A DNA stretch of 64,000 bases from Zobellella iuensis (lineage in GTDB: Bacteria > Pseudomonadota > Gammaproteobacteria > Enterobacterales > Aeromonadaceae): contig NZ_JAERTZ010000018.1 of assembly GCF_016746085.1 (NCBI RefSeq), positions 248,001 through 312,000 on the forward strand. Direction: 5' to 3'. Below are positions 43,368 to 52,356 of this stretch, in pieces. Positions within the stretch are counted from its first letter, which is position 1. Each line of letters begins with the position of its first letter. The translations under genes and the position numbers were made by a program. The notes beneath the pieces are model-generated. The model worked only from the letters and a program-made list of their open reading frames with translations, made no database searches and had not been told where the DNA came from.

Positions 43368-43606
43368 GATGCGTCCTCCAGTGCGGCGATCTGCTCGCCC
43401 TTGGCGACCACCTCGTCCGCGTCCTTAAGGATACGCAGGCGGCCGGCCGCCGGGGCCAGGATGTCGTGCTGTATCTTCTGCACCATGATCTCGGCCACCA
43501 CCTGGCCGGCCTCGACCGCGTCGCCGTCGGACGACAGCCAGGCGGTGATCACGGCGTCGTCGGCTTCTTCCCAGAGATCATGGGGGATGAGTATGGCGTG
43601 GCTCAT
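43364..43606 (-). CDS. Stand-alone lipoyl domain protein
   Basis: 80 aa, a complete lipoyl domain: GDAVEAGQVVAEIMVQKIQH with the lipoyl Lys at the tip of the hairpin, then DILAPAAGRL, and KGEQIAALED. The usual DK dyad is QK here. This freely diffusing domain would carry acyl groups from E1 to the catalytic E2 next door. ATG at 43606 overlaps the E1 beta TGA (ATGA), and its own stop overlaps the E2 start. Confidence 0.9.
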   Translation of the reverse strand: MSHAILIPHDLWEEADDAVITAWLSSDGDAVEAGQVVAEIMVQKIQHDILAPAAGRLRILKDADEVVAKGEQIAALEDAS

Positions 43607-44631
43607 GCTTGTTGCTCCTGCATCAGTTGCCGACAGGCCTGGACGACCTTGTCCGCGTTGGGCAGCGCCCATTGCTCCATCGGCGGGGTAAAGGGAATGG
43701 GAATATCGGGAAAGGCCAGCCGTTTGGGCGGGGCCTTCAGGGCCAGCCCCCGTTCGGCGACGGAGGCGATGATCTCGCCGCTCAGCCCGAAGCTGTGGTA
43801 GTCCTCGTCCACCACCAGCAGCCGGCCGGTCCTGGCCACCGAGGCCAGCACGGTGTCGCGGTCCAGCGGCACCAGGGCGCGCAGGTCCACCACCTCGGCG
43901 CTGATGCCCTCCTCCGCCAGCAGGCGGGCCGCCTTCAGGCCGTGGTGCACCCCGGAGGTGATGCCGACGATGGTGATGTCGCTGCCTTCGCGCACCACCG
44001 CCGCCTGGCCGATGGGCAACTGGTAGGCCTCTTCCGGCACGTGGACGATGGCGTCCTTCTCGGTGCCGAGCCAGCCCATGCCCTGCAGCGCCTTGTGGAA
44101 CAGGAACACCACCGGGTTGTTGTCGCGGATGGCGGCGATCATCAGCCCCTTGGCGTCGTAGGCGTTGGAGGGAGCCACCACCTTCATGCCCGGCAGGTGG
44201 GCGAAGGTGGCGTGCAGGCACTGGGAATGCTGGCCGGCGTCGCTGTAGCCGCCGCCGGTGGAGGCCATCAGCACCATGGGCACCGGGATCTTGCCGCCGG
44301 AGAAGTAGGTGTTCTTGGCCATCAGGTTGTAGATGGCGTCCATGCAGACCCCGAAGAAGTCGACGAACATCAGCTCGACGATGGGCCTCATGCCGTCGGA
44401 GGCCGCCCCCACGGCGGCGCCGATAAAGGCGGTTTCCGAGATGGGGGTGTCGCGCACCCGCTCCGGGCCGAATTCGTCGTAGAGGCCGCGGGTGTTGCCG
44501 AACACCCCGCCGAGCGGGCCTATGTCCTCGCCCATCACGAACACGGTGGGATCGGTGCGCATCTCCTGGGCGATGGCCTCGGCCATGGCCCGGGCTATGG
44601 TCAGTTTGCGTTCTTTGGTCTGGGTACTCAT
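43603..44631 (-). CDS. 2-oxo-acid dehydrogenase E1 beta subunit
   Basis: 342 aa. Transketolase-like fold: MSTQTKERKLTIARAMAEAI, VFVMGEDIGPLGGVF (near residue 28), ETAFIGAAVGAASDGMRPIVE, then LRALVPLDRDTV in the C-terminal domain. With the alpha subunit it decarboxylates a 2-oxo compound on thiamine diphosphate and loads the lipoyl domain. GAGGAAA precedes the ATG at 44631; a longer frame upstream is not homologous. Resembles AcoB/BkdA2/PdhB. Confidence 0.93.
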   Translation of the reverse strand: MSTQTKERKLTIARAMAEAIAQEMRTDPTVFVMGEDIGPLGGVFGNTRGLYDEFGPERVRDTPISETAFIGAAVGAASDGMRPIVELMFVDFFGVCMDAIYNLMAKNTYFSGGKIPVPMVLMASTGGGYSDAGQHSQCLHATFAHLPGMKVVAPSNAYDAKGLMIAAIRDNNPVVFLFHKALQGMGWLGTEKDAIVHVPEEAYQLPIGQAAVVREGSDITIVGITSGVHHGLKAARLLAEEGISAEVVDLRALVPLDRDTVLASVARTGRLLVVDEDYHSFGLSGEIIASVAERGLALKAPPKRLAFPDIPIPFTPPMEQWALPNADKVVQACRQLMQEQQA

Positions 44632-44656
44632 CAGGCTTTCCTCAAGGTTGAATGTT

Positions 44657-45643
44657 TCAAACGAATACCTTTTCCAGGGCGGCTTCCGGCGCCGGGTAGG
44701 CACTGTCCCGGGCGAAGCGGATGGCGGCGTCCACCCGCTCGCGGGCGGCCTGCACCAGGCGCTGATCTTCCGCCTCGGTCAGGGTGCCCTCTTCGAGCAG
44801 CAGGGTGCGGAAGGCGGGAATGGGATCCCTTGCCTGCAGCGCCTCCTTCTCGCCCTTGGGCCGGTAGCCCTCGGCGTCGCCCATAAAGTGGCCGGCCAGG
44901 CGGTAGGTTTCGATTTCGATAAGGCTGGGCCCCTCGCCCCGGCGGGCCCGGTCGATGGCCTCGCCCGCCGCCGCGAAGATGGCGACGGGGTCGTTGCCGG
45001 GCACGAAGGTGCCGGGCATGCCGTAGGCGGCGGCGCGGCCGTCGTTACGGTCCACCGCGGTGGACTGGCGCTTGGCCACCGAGATGCCCCAGGCGTTGTC
45101 CTCGATCACGAACACCACCGGCAGCTGCCATACCGCCGCCAGGTTCAGGGTTTCGTGGAAGGCGCCCTGGTTGGCCGCGCCTTCGCCGAGAAAGGCCACC
45201 GCCACCCCGGGTTTGCCCTGCAGCTTGCGCGACAGGGCCGCGCCCACCGCCGGGCCCATGCCCTGGGCGATGATGCCGGAGCAGGAGAAGTTCACCCGGC
45301 CGTCGAACAGGTGCATATGGCCGCCGCGGCCGCCGCTCAGCCCCGTTTCCTTGCCGAAGATCTCCGCCGCCATCTCGTTCAGGTTCACCCCCTTAGCGAT
45401 GGCGATATGGTGGGGCCTGTGGGTGGCGGTGACGATGTCGCTGGCCGACAGGTGGGCACAGACCCCCACGGCGCAGGGCTCCTGGCCGTTGGACAGGTGC
45501 ATTTCGCCGGGGATGGGGCCCTTGGCCATGTTGAAGGCGGGGCTCTTGCCTTCCATGTAGATTGTCTCGATCGCTTCCTCGAAGAAGCGACTGACCAGCA
45601 TCTGTTGATACATCCAGTGCAATTGGGTGCGTTCGGGTTTCAT
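44657..45643 (-). CDS. 2-oxo-acid dehydrogenase E1 alpha subunit
   Basis: 328 aa. Thiamine diphosphate binding motif is LGEGAANQGAFHETLNLAAVWQ followed by IEDNAWGIS (GDG/N type with GEG). Regions GGRGGHMHLFD and RLAGHFMGDAEGYRP suit AcoA/PdhA. AAGGAGGGG stands 5 bases before the ATG at 45643. It is the first gene of the operon and lies just downstream of the sigma-54 promoter at 45682-45696. E3 (dihydrolipoamide dehydrogenase) is absent from the operon and must come from elsewhere. Confidence 0.93.
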   Translation of the reverse strand: MKPERTQLHWMYQQMLVSRFFEEAIETIYMEGKSPAFNMAKGPIPGEMHLSNGQEPCAVGVCAHLSASDIVTATHRPHHIAIAKGVNLNEMAAEIFGKETGLSGGRGGHMHLFDGRVNFSCSGIIAQGMGPAVGAALSRKLQGKPGVAVAFLGEGAANQGAFHETLNLAAVWQLPVVFVIEDNAWGISVAKRQSTAVDRNDGRAAAYGMPGTFVPGNDPVAIFAAAGEAIDRARRGEGPSLIEIETYRLAGHFMGDAEGYRPKGEKEALQARDPIPAFRTLLLEEGTLTEAEDQRLVQAARERVDAAIRFARDSAYPAPEAALEKVFV

Positions 45644-45681
45644 ATCCCCTCCTTCGCTGTGGTGATGACGAAGCAACACTC

Positions 45682-45696
45682 GCAAAGGCTGTGCCA
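45682..45696 (-). promoter_or_regulatory. Sigma-54 (-24/-12) promoter of the E1 alpha operon
   Basis: TGGCACAGCCTTTGC on the minus strand matches TGGCAC-N5-TTGC exactly, with the invariant GG and GC 10 bp apart. The start codon of E1 alpha is about 27 bases beyond the predicted transcription start. Confidence 0.88.
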
Positions 45697-45771
45697 AAGA
45701 TGATAAAAGAGTGTTAATAGTGTGTTTACAGGCGGTGCCGGGGATCCGAGCGGGTGCTATCGGCGCCCAGG

Positions 45772-45821
45772 TGTTGCAGCCCTGCAACAGCTGTCGCAGC
45801 CCGGGTATTACAGCTGTCGCA
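45772..45821. promoter_or_regulatory. Upstream activator sites for the AcoR-like regulator
   Basis: Three related elements: a perfect inverted repeat TGTTGCAG-CC-CTGCAACA (45772-45789), overlapped by a near-palindrome TGCAACAGCTGTCGCA, and two direct copies of ACAGCTGTCGCA (45787-45798 and 45810-45821) 23 bp apart. They lie about 100-150 bp upstream of the sigma-54 start, the usual place for enhancer sites. Confidence 0.65.
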
Positions 45822-45865
45822 AGCTGGACGATACTGAAACAAAGGAAAGAGCAAGGAGAGGTGCC

Positions 45866-47758
45866 ATGTCGTTACCGGATGATGCCGTTGTCCGATTGCT
45901 GGGGGAGCGCCTGGGGCCGGACAACCGGATAGCGGATCCGCAGATTGTCGGCTCCTGGCGCCGTTGCCTGGAGCAGTACCGGCTCGATCCCGGCCATGCC
46001 CATCCCCGTCCCCGGCTGAGCGCCGCCGAACTGAAGGCTCTGCGCGAGCCCCTGGACGAACTGCTGAACCAGCCGGTCCCGGCCCTGACCCGGCTGCGCC
46101 GCAGCGCCTTCGAGGCCGGCTACAATCTGCTGCTGACCGACGCCCAGGGCGTGGTGGTGGCCAGCTACCAGGATGCGGACGCCAACCCCGAGCTGGCCCG
46201 CAAGGGCATGGCCCCCGGCTCGGTCTGGACCGAGGCCCTGGTCGGCACCAATGGCCTGGGTACCTGCCTGGCCACCGGCCAGCCCATCACCGTCTACGCG
46301 GGCGAGCATTTCGATGCCGGCCTCCACCCCTTCAGCTGCTCCACCGCCCCCCTGTTCGCCGGCGACGGCAGCCTGCTGGGGGCCATCGACATCTCCACCT
46401 ACGCCCGGGGCAGCAAGGTTCGCCAGCAACTGGCCCTGGGGCTGGTGCAGCAGACCGCCGACGAGCTGGAGGCCCTGCTGTTCCGCCGCCACCACGCCGA
46501 TGCCCTGCTGGTGGCGGTGAGCGCCCGGGGCCCGGTGGCGGAGCCCACCGCCCTGCTGGCCCTGGACGGGGGTGGCCGGGTGCAGGGCCTGACCACCGCC
46601 CTGCTGCGCCTGCTCTCCTTCCACCAGCGGGGCTCCCTGCTGGGCATGCCGGTGAGCGAGCTGCTCGGGGTCGGGATCGAGCCCCTGCTGGCCAGCCGGC
46701 CCGAGTCCCCCTGTCCCCTCGGCCTGTGCCATTGGCAGGCCTGGCGGCTGGCACCGGCCTTCCGCACCATCCCCGCCGTCAACACCAGCCGGGAGCCGGA
46801 TCCGCTGGCGCAGGCCGCCAGCGAGGATCCCGGCCTGCTGCGCCAGGCCGCCATCTGCCGGCGCATGGTGGACAAGGGTATCAGCATCCTGATCCAGGGG
46901 GAAACCGGCACCGGCAAGGAAGTCTGGGCCCGGGCCCTGCATAGCAGCAGCGCACGGCGCGACCAGCCCTTCGTGACCCTCAACTGCGCCGCCATTCCCG
47001 AAAGCCTGATCGAAAGCGAGCTGTTCGGCTACGGCGCCGGCAGCTTTACCGGGGCGCTCAAGGGCGGCAAGGTGGGCAAGATTGCCGCCAGCTCCGGCGG
47101 CACCCTGTTTCTGGACGAGATTGGCGACATGCCGCTGGCGTTGCAGACCCGGCTGTTGCGGGTGCTGGCGGAGCAGGAGGTGACCCCGGTGGGCGAGCTC
47201 AGGCCGGTGCCGGTCGAGCTCAACGTGATCTGTGCCACCCACCGGGAGCTGACCGGACTGGTGACCGAGGGACGGTTTCGGGAAGATCTCTACTACCGGA
47301 TCAGCGCGCTCAAGGTCGCCCTGCCGCCGCTGCGGGCGCGGCAGGACCGCCGTATCCTGATCCGGCGGCTGCTGGCGGAGCTGGCGGACGGGCCGGCCCC
47401 GGCGCTCGGCGCCGAGGTGGAACAACGGCTGCTCGGCTACGCCTGGCCCGGCAATATCCGCCAGCTCAAGAGCGTGCTGCAGTATGCCCTGGCCATGGCC
47501 GATGAGGAAATGATCGGGCCCGAACACCTGCCCGACGAGGTGACCGGCCCCGGTCTCGCACCATCACGGGAAGAGGAGGCGCCGCCGCCCCTGGCGGCGG
47601 TCCGGGAGCAGCAGGAGCGGCAGCTGTTGCTGGACACCCTGGAACGCTGCCAGTGGACCATTACCCGGGCGGCCGAGGCGCTCGGCATCAGCCGGGCCAC
47701 CCTGCACCGCAAGATCAACCGCCACGGCCTGGTGTCGCCCAACAAGGGCGGGCGCTGA
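45866..47758 (+). CDS. Sigma-54-dependent activator, AcoR-like
   Basis: 630 aa. An N-terminal GAF-type sensor (FEAGYNLLLTDAQGVVVA, GTNGLGTCLATGQPITVYAGEHF) like that of AcoR/DhaR, then the AAA+ domain with Walker A GETGTGKE (345-352), the sigma-54-contacting GSFTGA (392-397, Ser instead of the usual Ala) and FREDLYYRIS, then a Fis-type helix-turn-helix at the C-terminus (ITRAAEALGISRATLHRKINRHG). Divergent from E1 alpha. ATG at 45866 follows AAGGAGAG. It should activate the operon in response to a small ligand. Confidence 0.92.
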   Translation: MSLPDDAVVRLLGERLGPDNRIADPQIVGSWRRCLEQYRLDPGHAHPRPRLSAAELKALREPLDELLNQPVPALTRLRRSAFEAGYNLLLTDAQGVVVASYQDADANPELARKGMAPGSVWTEALVGTNGLGTCLATGQPITVYAGEHFDAGLHPFSCSTAPLFAGDGSLLGAIDISTYARGSKVRQQLALGLVQQTADELEALLFRRHHADALLVAVSARGPVAEPTALLALDGGGRVQGLTTALLRLLSFHQRGSLLGMPVSELLGVGIEPLLASRPESPCPLGLCHWQAWRLAPAFRTIPAVNTSREPDPLAQAASEDPGLLRQAAICRRMVDKGISILIQGETGTGKEVWARALHSSSARRDQPFVTLNCAAIPESLIESELFGYGAGSFTGALKGGKVGKIAASSGGTLFLDEIGDMPLALQTRLLRVLAEQEVTPVGELRPVPVELNVICATHRELTGLVTEGRFREDLYYRISALKVALPPLRARQDRRILIRRLLAELADGPAPALGAEVEQRLLGYAWPGNIRQLKSVLQYALAMADEEMIGPEHLPDEVTGPGLAPSREEEAPPPLAAVREQQERQLLLDTLERCQWTITRAAEALGISRATLHRKINRHGLVSPNKGGR

Positions 47759-47761
47759 GGT

Positions 47762-48232
47762 TCAGCGACGCAGCTCGAACAGGAATGTCAGCCGCCGGCT
47801 TTCTTCCCCCTGCTCGATATCCAGCACCCAGGCCCAGACCATGCGGGCCTCGGTGCAGGCCCCCACCAGCGCCTGGCCCTGCCAGTGGCCGGGCTCGCCC
47901 TGCTCCAGCAGGGCCGGCAGGGTGCCCATGTACATGCTCTCCCCTTCCAGCACGCTGCGGGTCACCCTTACCTGCGGATCGGAGAAGCGCACCTCCAGCC
48001 GGAAGGGCTGCTCGGCCGCCAGCGGCTCCGCCAGCAGCCGTGCTTCTATTGCCAGGCCATCCAGGTGTTGCCGGCAGGCTTCGTGAGCGATGTCACAAAA
48101 ATCAACATTTTCTTTCTCTAATACAGTGGTATCTTGGCCATCGGCGCAGGTTCGCAGCCAAAAGGCTCCCGACAAAATCCCCAACACCACCAAGATTTGC
48201 ACCAGCTTGGGGCCGGTAAGACGGTCTCTCAT
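47762..48232 (-). CDS. Membrane-anchored protein of unknown function
   Basis: 156 aa. One N-terminal transmembrane helix (VQILVVLGILSGAFWL) followed by a periplasmic, cysteine-containing domain (Cys residues in RTCADG, FCDIAHEACR and GACTEARM). No family recognised. Divergent from ccoN; an exact FNR box lies between them, which suggests an oxygen-linked role. Three bases separate its stop from the stop of the sigma-54 activator gene, the two being convergent. Confidence 0.6.
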   Translation of the reverse strand: MRDRLTGPKLVQILVVLGILSGAFWLRTCADGQDTTVLEKENVDFCDIAHEACRQHLDGLAIEARLLAEPLAAEQPFRLEVRFSDPQVRVTRSVLEGESMYMGTLPALLEQGEPGHWQGQALVGACTEARMVWAWVLDIEQGEESRRLTFLFELRR

Positions 48233-48273
48233 ACCAATTTATATCCTGTATTGCATACAATTCACTACTCCGA

Positions 48274-48287
48274 TTGATCTCGATCAA
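48274..48287. promoter_or_regulatory. FNR box between the unknown membrane protein and ccoN
   Basis: TTGAT-CTCG-ATCAA, an exact match to the FNR/Anr consensus TTGAT-N4-ATCAA. It lies 255 bp upstream of the ccoN start and 42 bp upstream of the divergent gene start. Confidence 0.8.
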
Positions 48288-48407
48288 AGCGGCCCCCTAT
48301 GCCTTGTGGCGGGGTGAAGTGGTAATCATATTACTGTTTATACTGTTATTTTTGCAGCCACTCATTTATCATCTGCGCGGTGTCTTCAGTGCCTTCCGAT
48401 TGCCTTT

Positions 48408-48423
48408 GTTAACAAACAGTTAA
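48408..48423 (+). promoter_or_regulatory. ArcA-like direct repeat upstream of ccoN
   Basis: GTTAA-CAAACA-GTTAA: two GTTAA units with 11-bp repeat spacing, the arrangement described for ArcA~P sites. The left half also sits in the palindrome TTTGTTAACAAA (48405-48416). Confidence 0.5.
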
Positions 48424-48541
48424 CGAAGCCGTTCTGGCGCCTGAATATACCGATGAAAAACGGTTGTCTTTAATCCTTCCGACGTGAGCACCCTGGGTGA
48501 GCACAAACCTGAATAACAGCAGTGGAAGCGGAACTATAACG

Positions 48542-49966
<1,425 letters not shown>

Positions 49967-49978
49967 GGAGACTCGTGA

Positions 49979-50587
49979 ATGAAAAACCGTCATGAACTGG
50001 TCGAAAAGAACGTAACCTGGTTGGCGTTGTTGACCGTGGTCGCCATCAGCTTCGGTGGCCTGGTGGAAATCGTGCCGCTGTTCTTCCAGCAGCAGACCAA
50101 CGAGCCGGTGGAAGGGCTGCGCCCTTATACCGCGCTGGAGATGGAAGGCCGCGATATTTATATCCGCGAAGGCTGCCATGTCTGCCACAGCCAGATGATC
50201 CGCCCATTCCGGGCCGAAACCGAGCGCTATGGCCACTATTCCGTAGCCGGTGAGAGCGTGTGGGAGCATCCCTTCCTGTGGGGCTCCAAGCGTACCGGCC
50301 CGGATCTGGCCCGGGTGGGGGGGCGTTACTCCGACGAATGGCACCGGGTGCACCTGATCGATCCGCGCGCCGTGGTGCCGGAGTCGAACATGCCGGCCTT
50401 CCCCTGGCTGGAAACCACCGAGCTGGACGGCAAGTATTCCGCCGCCAAGCTGCGTCTGTTCCGGGATCGCTTCGGTGTGCCCTATACCGATGCCGATATT
50501 GAAGGTGCCGAGGCCGCGGTGAAGGGCAAGTCCGAGATGGATGCCATCATTGCCTATCTGCAGTCCCTGGGACACGCCCTTAAATAA
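49979..50587 (+). CDS. ccoO: cbb3 oxidase monohaem cytochrome c subunit
   Basis: 202 aa. One N-terminal transmembrane helix and one haem c site, CHVCH (Cys66, Cys69, His70), followed by SQMIRPF; axial Met is likely in [27 protein letters not shown] forms the anchor. It relays electrons to CcoN. Spacing to ccoN is 12 bp, with AAGGAG upstream. Confidence 0.96.
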   Translation: MKNRHELVEKNVTWLALLTVVAISFGGLVEIVPLFFQQQTNEPVEGLRPYTALEMEGRDIYIREGCHVCHSQMIRPFRAETERYGHYSVAGESVWEHPFLWGSKRTGPDLARVGGRYSDEWHRVHLIDPRAVVPESNMPAFPWLETTELDGKYSAAKLRLFRDRFGVPYTDADIEGAEAAVKGKSEMDAIIAYLQSLGHALK

Positions 50588-50599
50588 CCGGAGTCGATA

Positions 50600-50818
50600 A
50601 TGGATATCAGTACCTTGGAAGCCCTGAAGCCCATGCTGATCAGCTTTCAGACCCTGGCGTTGCTGGTGTTGTTTGCAGGCATCGTATTGTGGGCTTACAG
50701 CAAGCGTCGTAAAGGCTCGTTTGACGATGCCGCCAACTCCATTTTTGATGATGAAGACAAGGCGAAGGGAACACGCCAGGGTACTGAGCAGGATCGCGCA
50801 GGAGCTAACAAAAAATGA
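50600..50818 (+). CDS. ccoQ: cbb3 oxidase small subunit IV
   Basis: 72 aa, single transmembrane helix (ISFQTLALLVLFAGIVLWAYS) then a charged cytoplasmic tail (FDDAANSIFDDED). Typical CcoQ, which stabilises the complex. It overlaps ccoP by 4 bp (ATGA). Confidence 0.93.
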   Translation: MDISTLEALKPMLISFQTLALLVLFAGIVLWAYSKRRKGSFDDAANSIFDDEDKAKGTRQGTEQDRAGANKK

Positions 50819-51783
50819 ATACTTTTCTAAGTGTCTTTGTAACCGTGATTAGCTTGGGGACCATTTTCGGCTGCTTGGCGCTGCTGATCTGGTGTACCAA
50901 GGACAAGATGGGCATGGAAGAAGGCGCCCCGACCGGCCACACCTTCGACGGCATCTCCGAACTGAACAACCCTCTGCCCAAGTGGTGGAGCTACCTGTTC
51001 GTGTTCATGATCGTGTTCTCCCTGTTTTACCTGGCGCTCTACCCGGGCCTGGGCAACTTCAAGGGGCTGCTCGGCTGGCAGAGTTCCCACCAGGACATCC
51101 GTTCCCTGGAGGAGTCCCGCGCCGCCGCGGCCGAATCCCGTGAACAGGGGCTGCTGGTGCAATACGACCGCGAGATGATCCGGGCCGATGAGGTCTTTGG
51201 GGCCCGTTTCCGTGAACTGGCCTATGAGGCCGATGGCGAGACTTACCGCGCCATTGCCGATATCGCCCAGGATGCAAACGCCATCAAGGTGGGCCAGCGC
51301 CTGTTCCTGCAGAACTGTGCCCAGTGCCATGGCTCCGATGCCCGCGGTGCCCGCGGCTTCCCCAACCTGACCAACAACGACTGGTTGTGGGGCGGTTCGC
51401 CCGAGCAAATCAAGGCCACCATCATGCACGGTCGCCAGGGCATCATGGCCGCCTGGGGCGATATGCTGGGTGAGGAGGGCGTGAAGGAAGTGGCGTCCTA
51501 CGTGCTGAGCCTGTCCGGTCGCCGGGTGGACGAGGTCGAAGCCCAGAAAGGCCAGGCCCGCTTCGCGGTCTGTGCCGCCTGTCACGGTGCGGACGGCACC
51601 GGCAATACCGCCCTGGGCGCGCCCAACCTGACCAACGGCATCTGGCTGTACGGGGGTTCCCGTGCCGCAGTAGAGGAAACCATCCGCTACGGTCGCCATG
51701 GCGTGATGCCGGCCTGGAACGACATCCTGGGCGAAGACAAGGTACACCTGCTCGCCTCTTATGTTTACAGTCTGAACAACTGA
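50815..51783 (+). CDS. ccoP: cbb3 oxidase dihaem cytochrome c subunit
   Basis: 322 aa. Two N-terminal helices, then two haem c domains with CAQCH (Cys168, Cys171, His172) and CAACH (Cys253, Cys256, His257), each followed by NLTN and a WGGS/YGGS region and a Met-containing MAAWG or MPAWN axial-ligand loop. It accepts electrons from soluble cytochromes and hands them to CcoO. Last gene of the oxidase operon before a strong terminator. Confidence 0.96.
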   Translation: MNTFLSVFVTVISLGTIFGCLALLIWCTKDKMGMEEGAPTGHTFDGISELNNPLPKWWSYLFVFMIVFSLFYLALYPGLGNFKGLLGWQSSHQDIRSLEESRAAAAESREQGLLVQYDREMIRADEVFGARFRELAYEADGETYRAIADIAQDANAIKVGQRLFLQNCAQCHGSDARGARGFPNLTNNDWLWGGSPEQIKATIMHGRQGIMAAWGDMLGEEGVKEVASYVLSLSGRRVDEVEAQKGQARFAVCAACHGADGTGNTALGAPNLTNGIWLYGGSRAAVEETIRYGRHGVMPAWNDILGEDKVHLLASYVYSLNN

Positions 51784-51804
51784 TAAGCCCCCCGGGCTTG
51801 GATG

Positions 51805-51832
51805 AAAAAGCCCCGCTCGCCGGGGCTTTTTG
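51805..51832 (+). terminator. Rho-independent terminator after ccoP
   Basis: AAAAAGCCCCG-CTCG-CCGGGGCTTTTT, 21 bp after the ccoP stop. It separates the structural genes from the assembly genes fixH-ccoI-ccoS. Confidence 0.92.
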
Positions 51833-51869
51833 TTATATTAAGCCCGCTTTTTTGTCGTAGGAATTTTTT

Positions 51870-52355
51870 ATGCAACGTCCCTGGTATCTACAATTCTGGC
51901 CCTGGTTTCTGATCACCCTGCCGATGTGTGCGGTCGTCGCCAGCCTGTACACCTTCCATATTGCCCACAAGGGAGCCGACAGCATGGTGGTGGATGACTA
52001 CTACAAAAAAGGCCGGGCCATCAACCAGGATCTGAGCGAGCTGAAGGAAGCCGAGCGCCTCGGCCTGGTGGCCGAGCTCATGCTTCAGGATGGCCTGCTG
52101 TCCCTGCGCCTGCAGGGAAACCACACCGAAGGCGAAGCCGTCCGCGTCCGCTTCAGCCACCCCACCCTGGCCGACCAGGATTTGGAGCGCCTGCTCACCA
52201 GCGGCGGTGACGGGGCCTATCGCTACCGCCCCGAACGCCCCCTGATGGAGGGCCAGTGGAACCTGCAGCTCGAAGCCTTCGACGGCCGCTGGCGGATACA
52301 GCGACGCATCGCCCTGCCGATAACGGACCGGCTTATTATTCGTGCAGAAGGTTAG
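51870..52355 (+). CDS. fixH: FixH/CcoH-family cbb3 oxidase assembly protein
   Basis: 161 aa. One N-terminal transmembrane helix (WFLITLPMCAVVASLYTF), then the family motif DDYYKKGRAINQ and a periplasmic beta-rich domain. FixH/CcoH is needed for stable cbb3 assembly together with CcoI and CcoS. It is located 37 bp after the terminator and directly before ccoI. Confidence 0.88.
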   Translation: MQRPWYLQFWPWFLITLPMCAVVASLYTFHIAHKGADSMVVDDYYKKGRAINQDLSELKEAERLGLVAELMLQDGLLSLRLQGNHTEGEAVRVRFSHPTLADQDLERLLTSGGDGAYRYRPERPLMEGQWNLQLEAFDGRWRIQRRIALPITDRLIIRAEG

Positions 52356-52356
52356 C

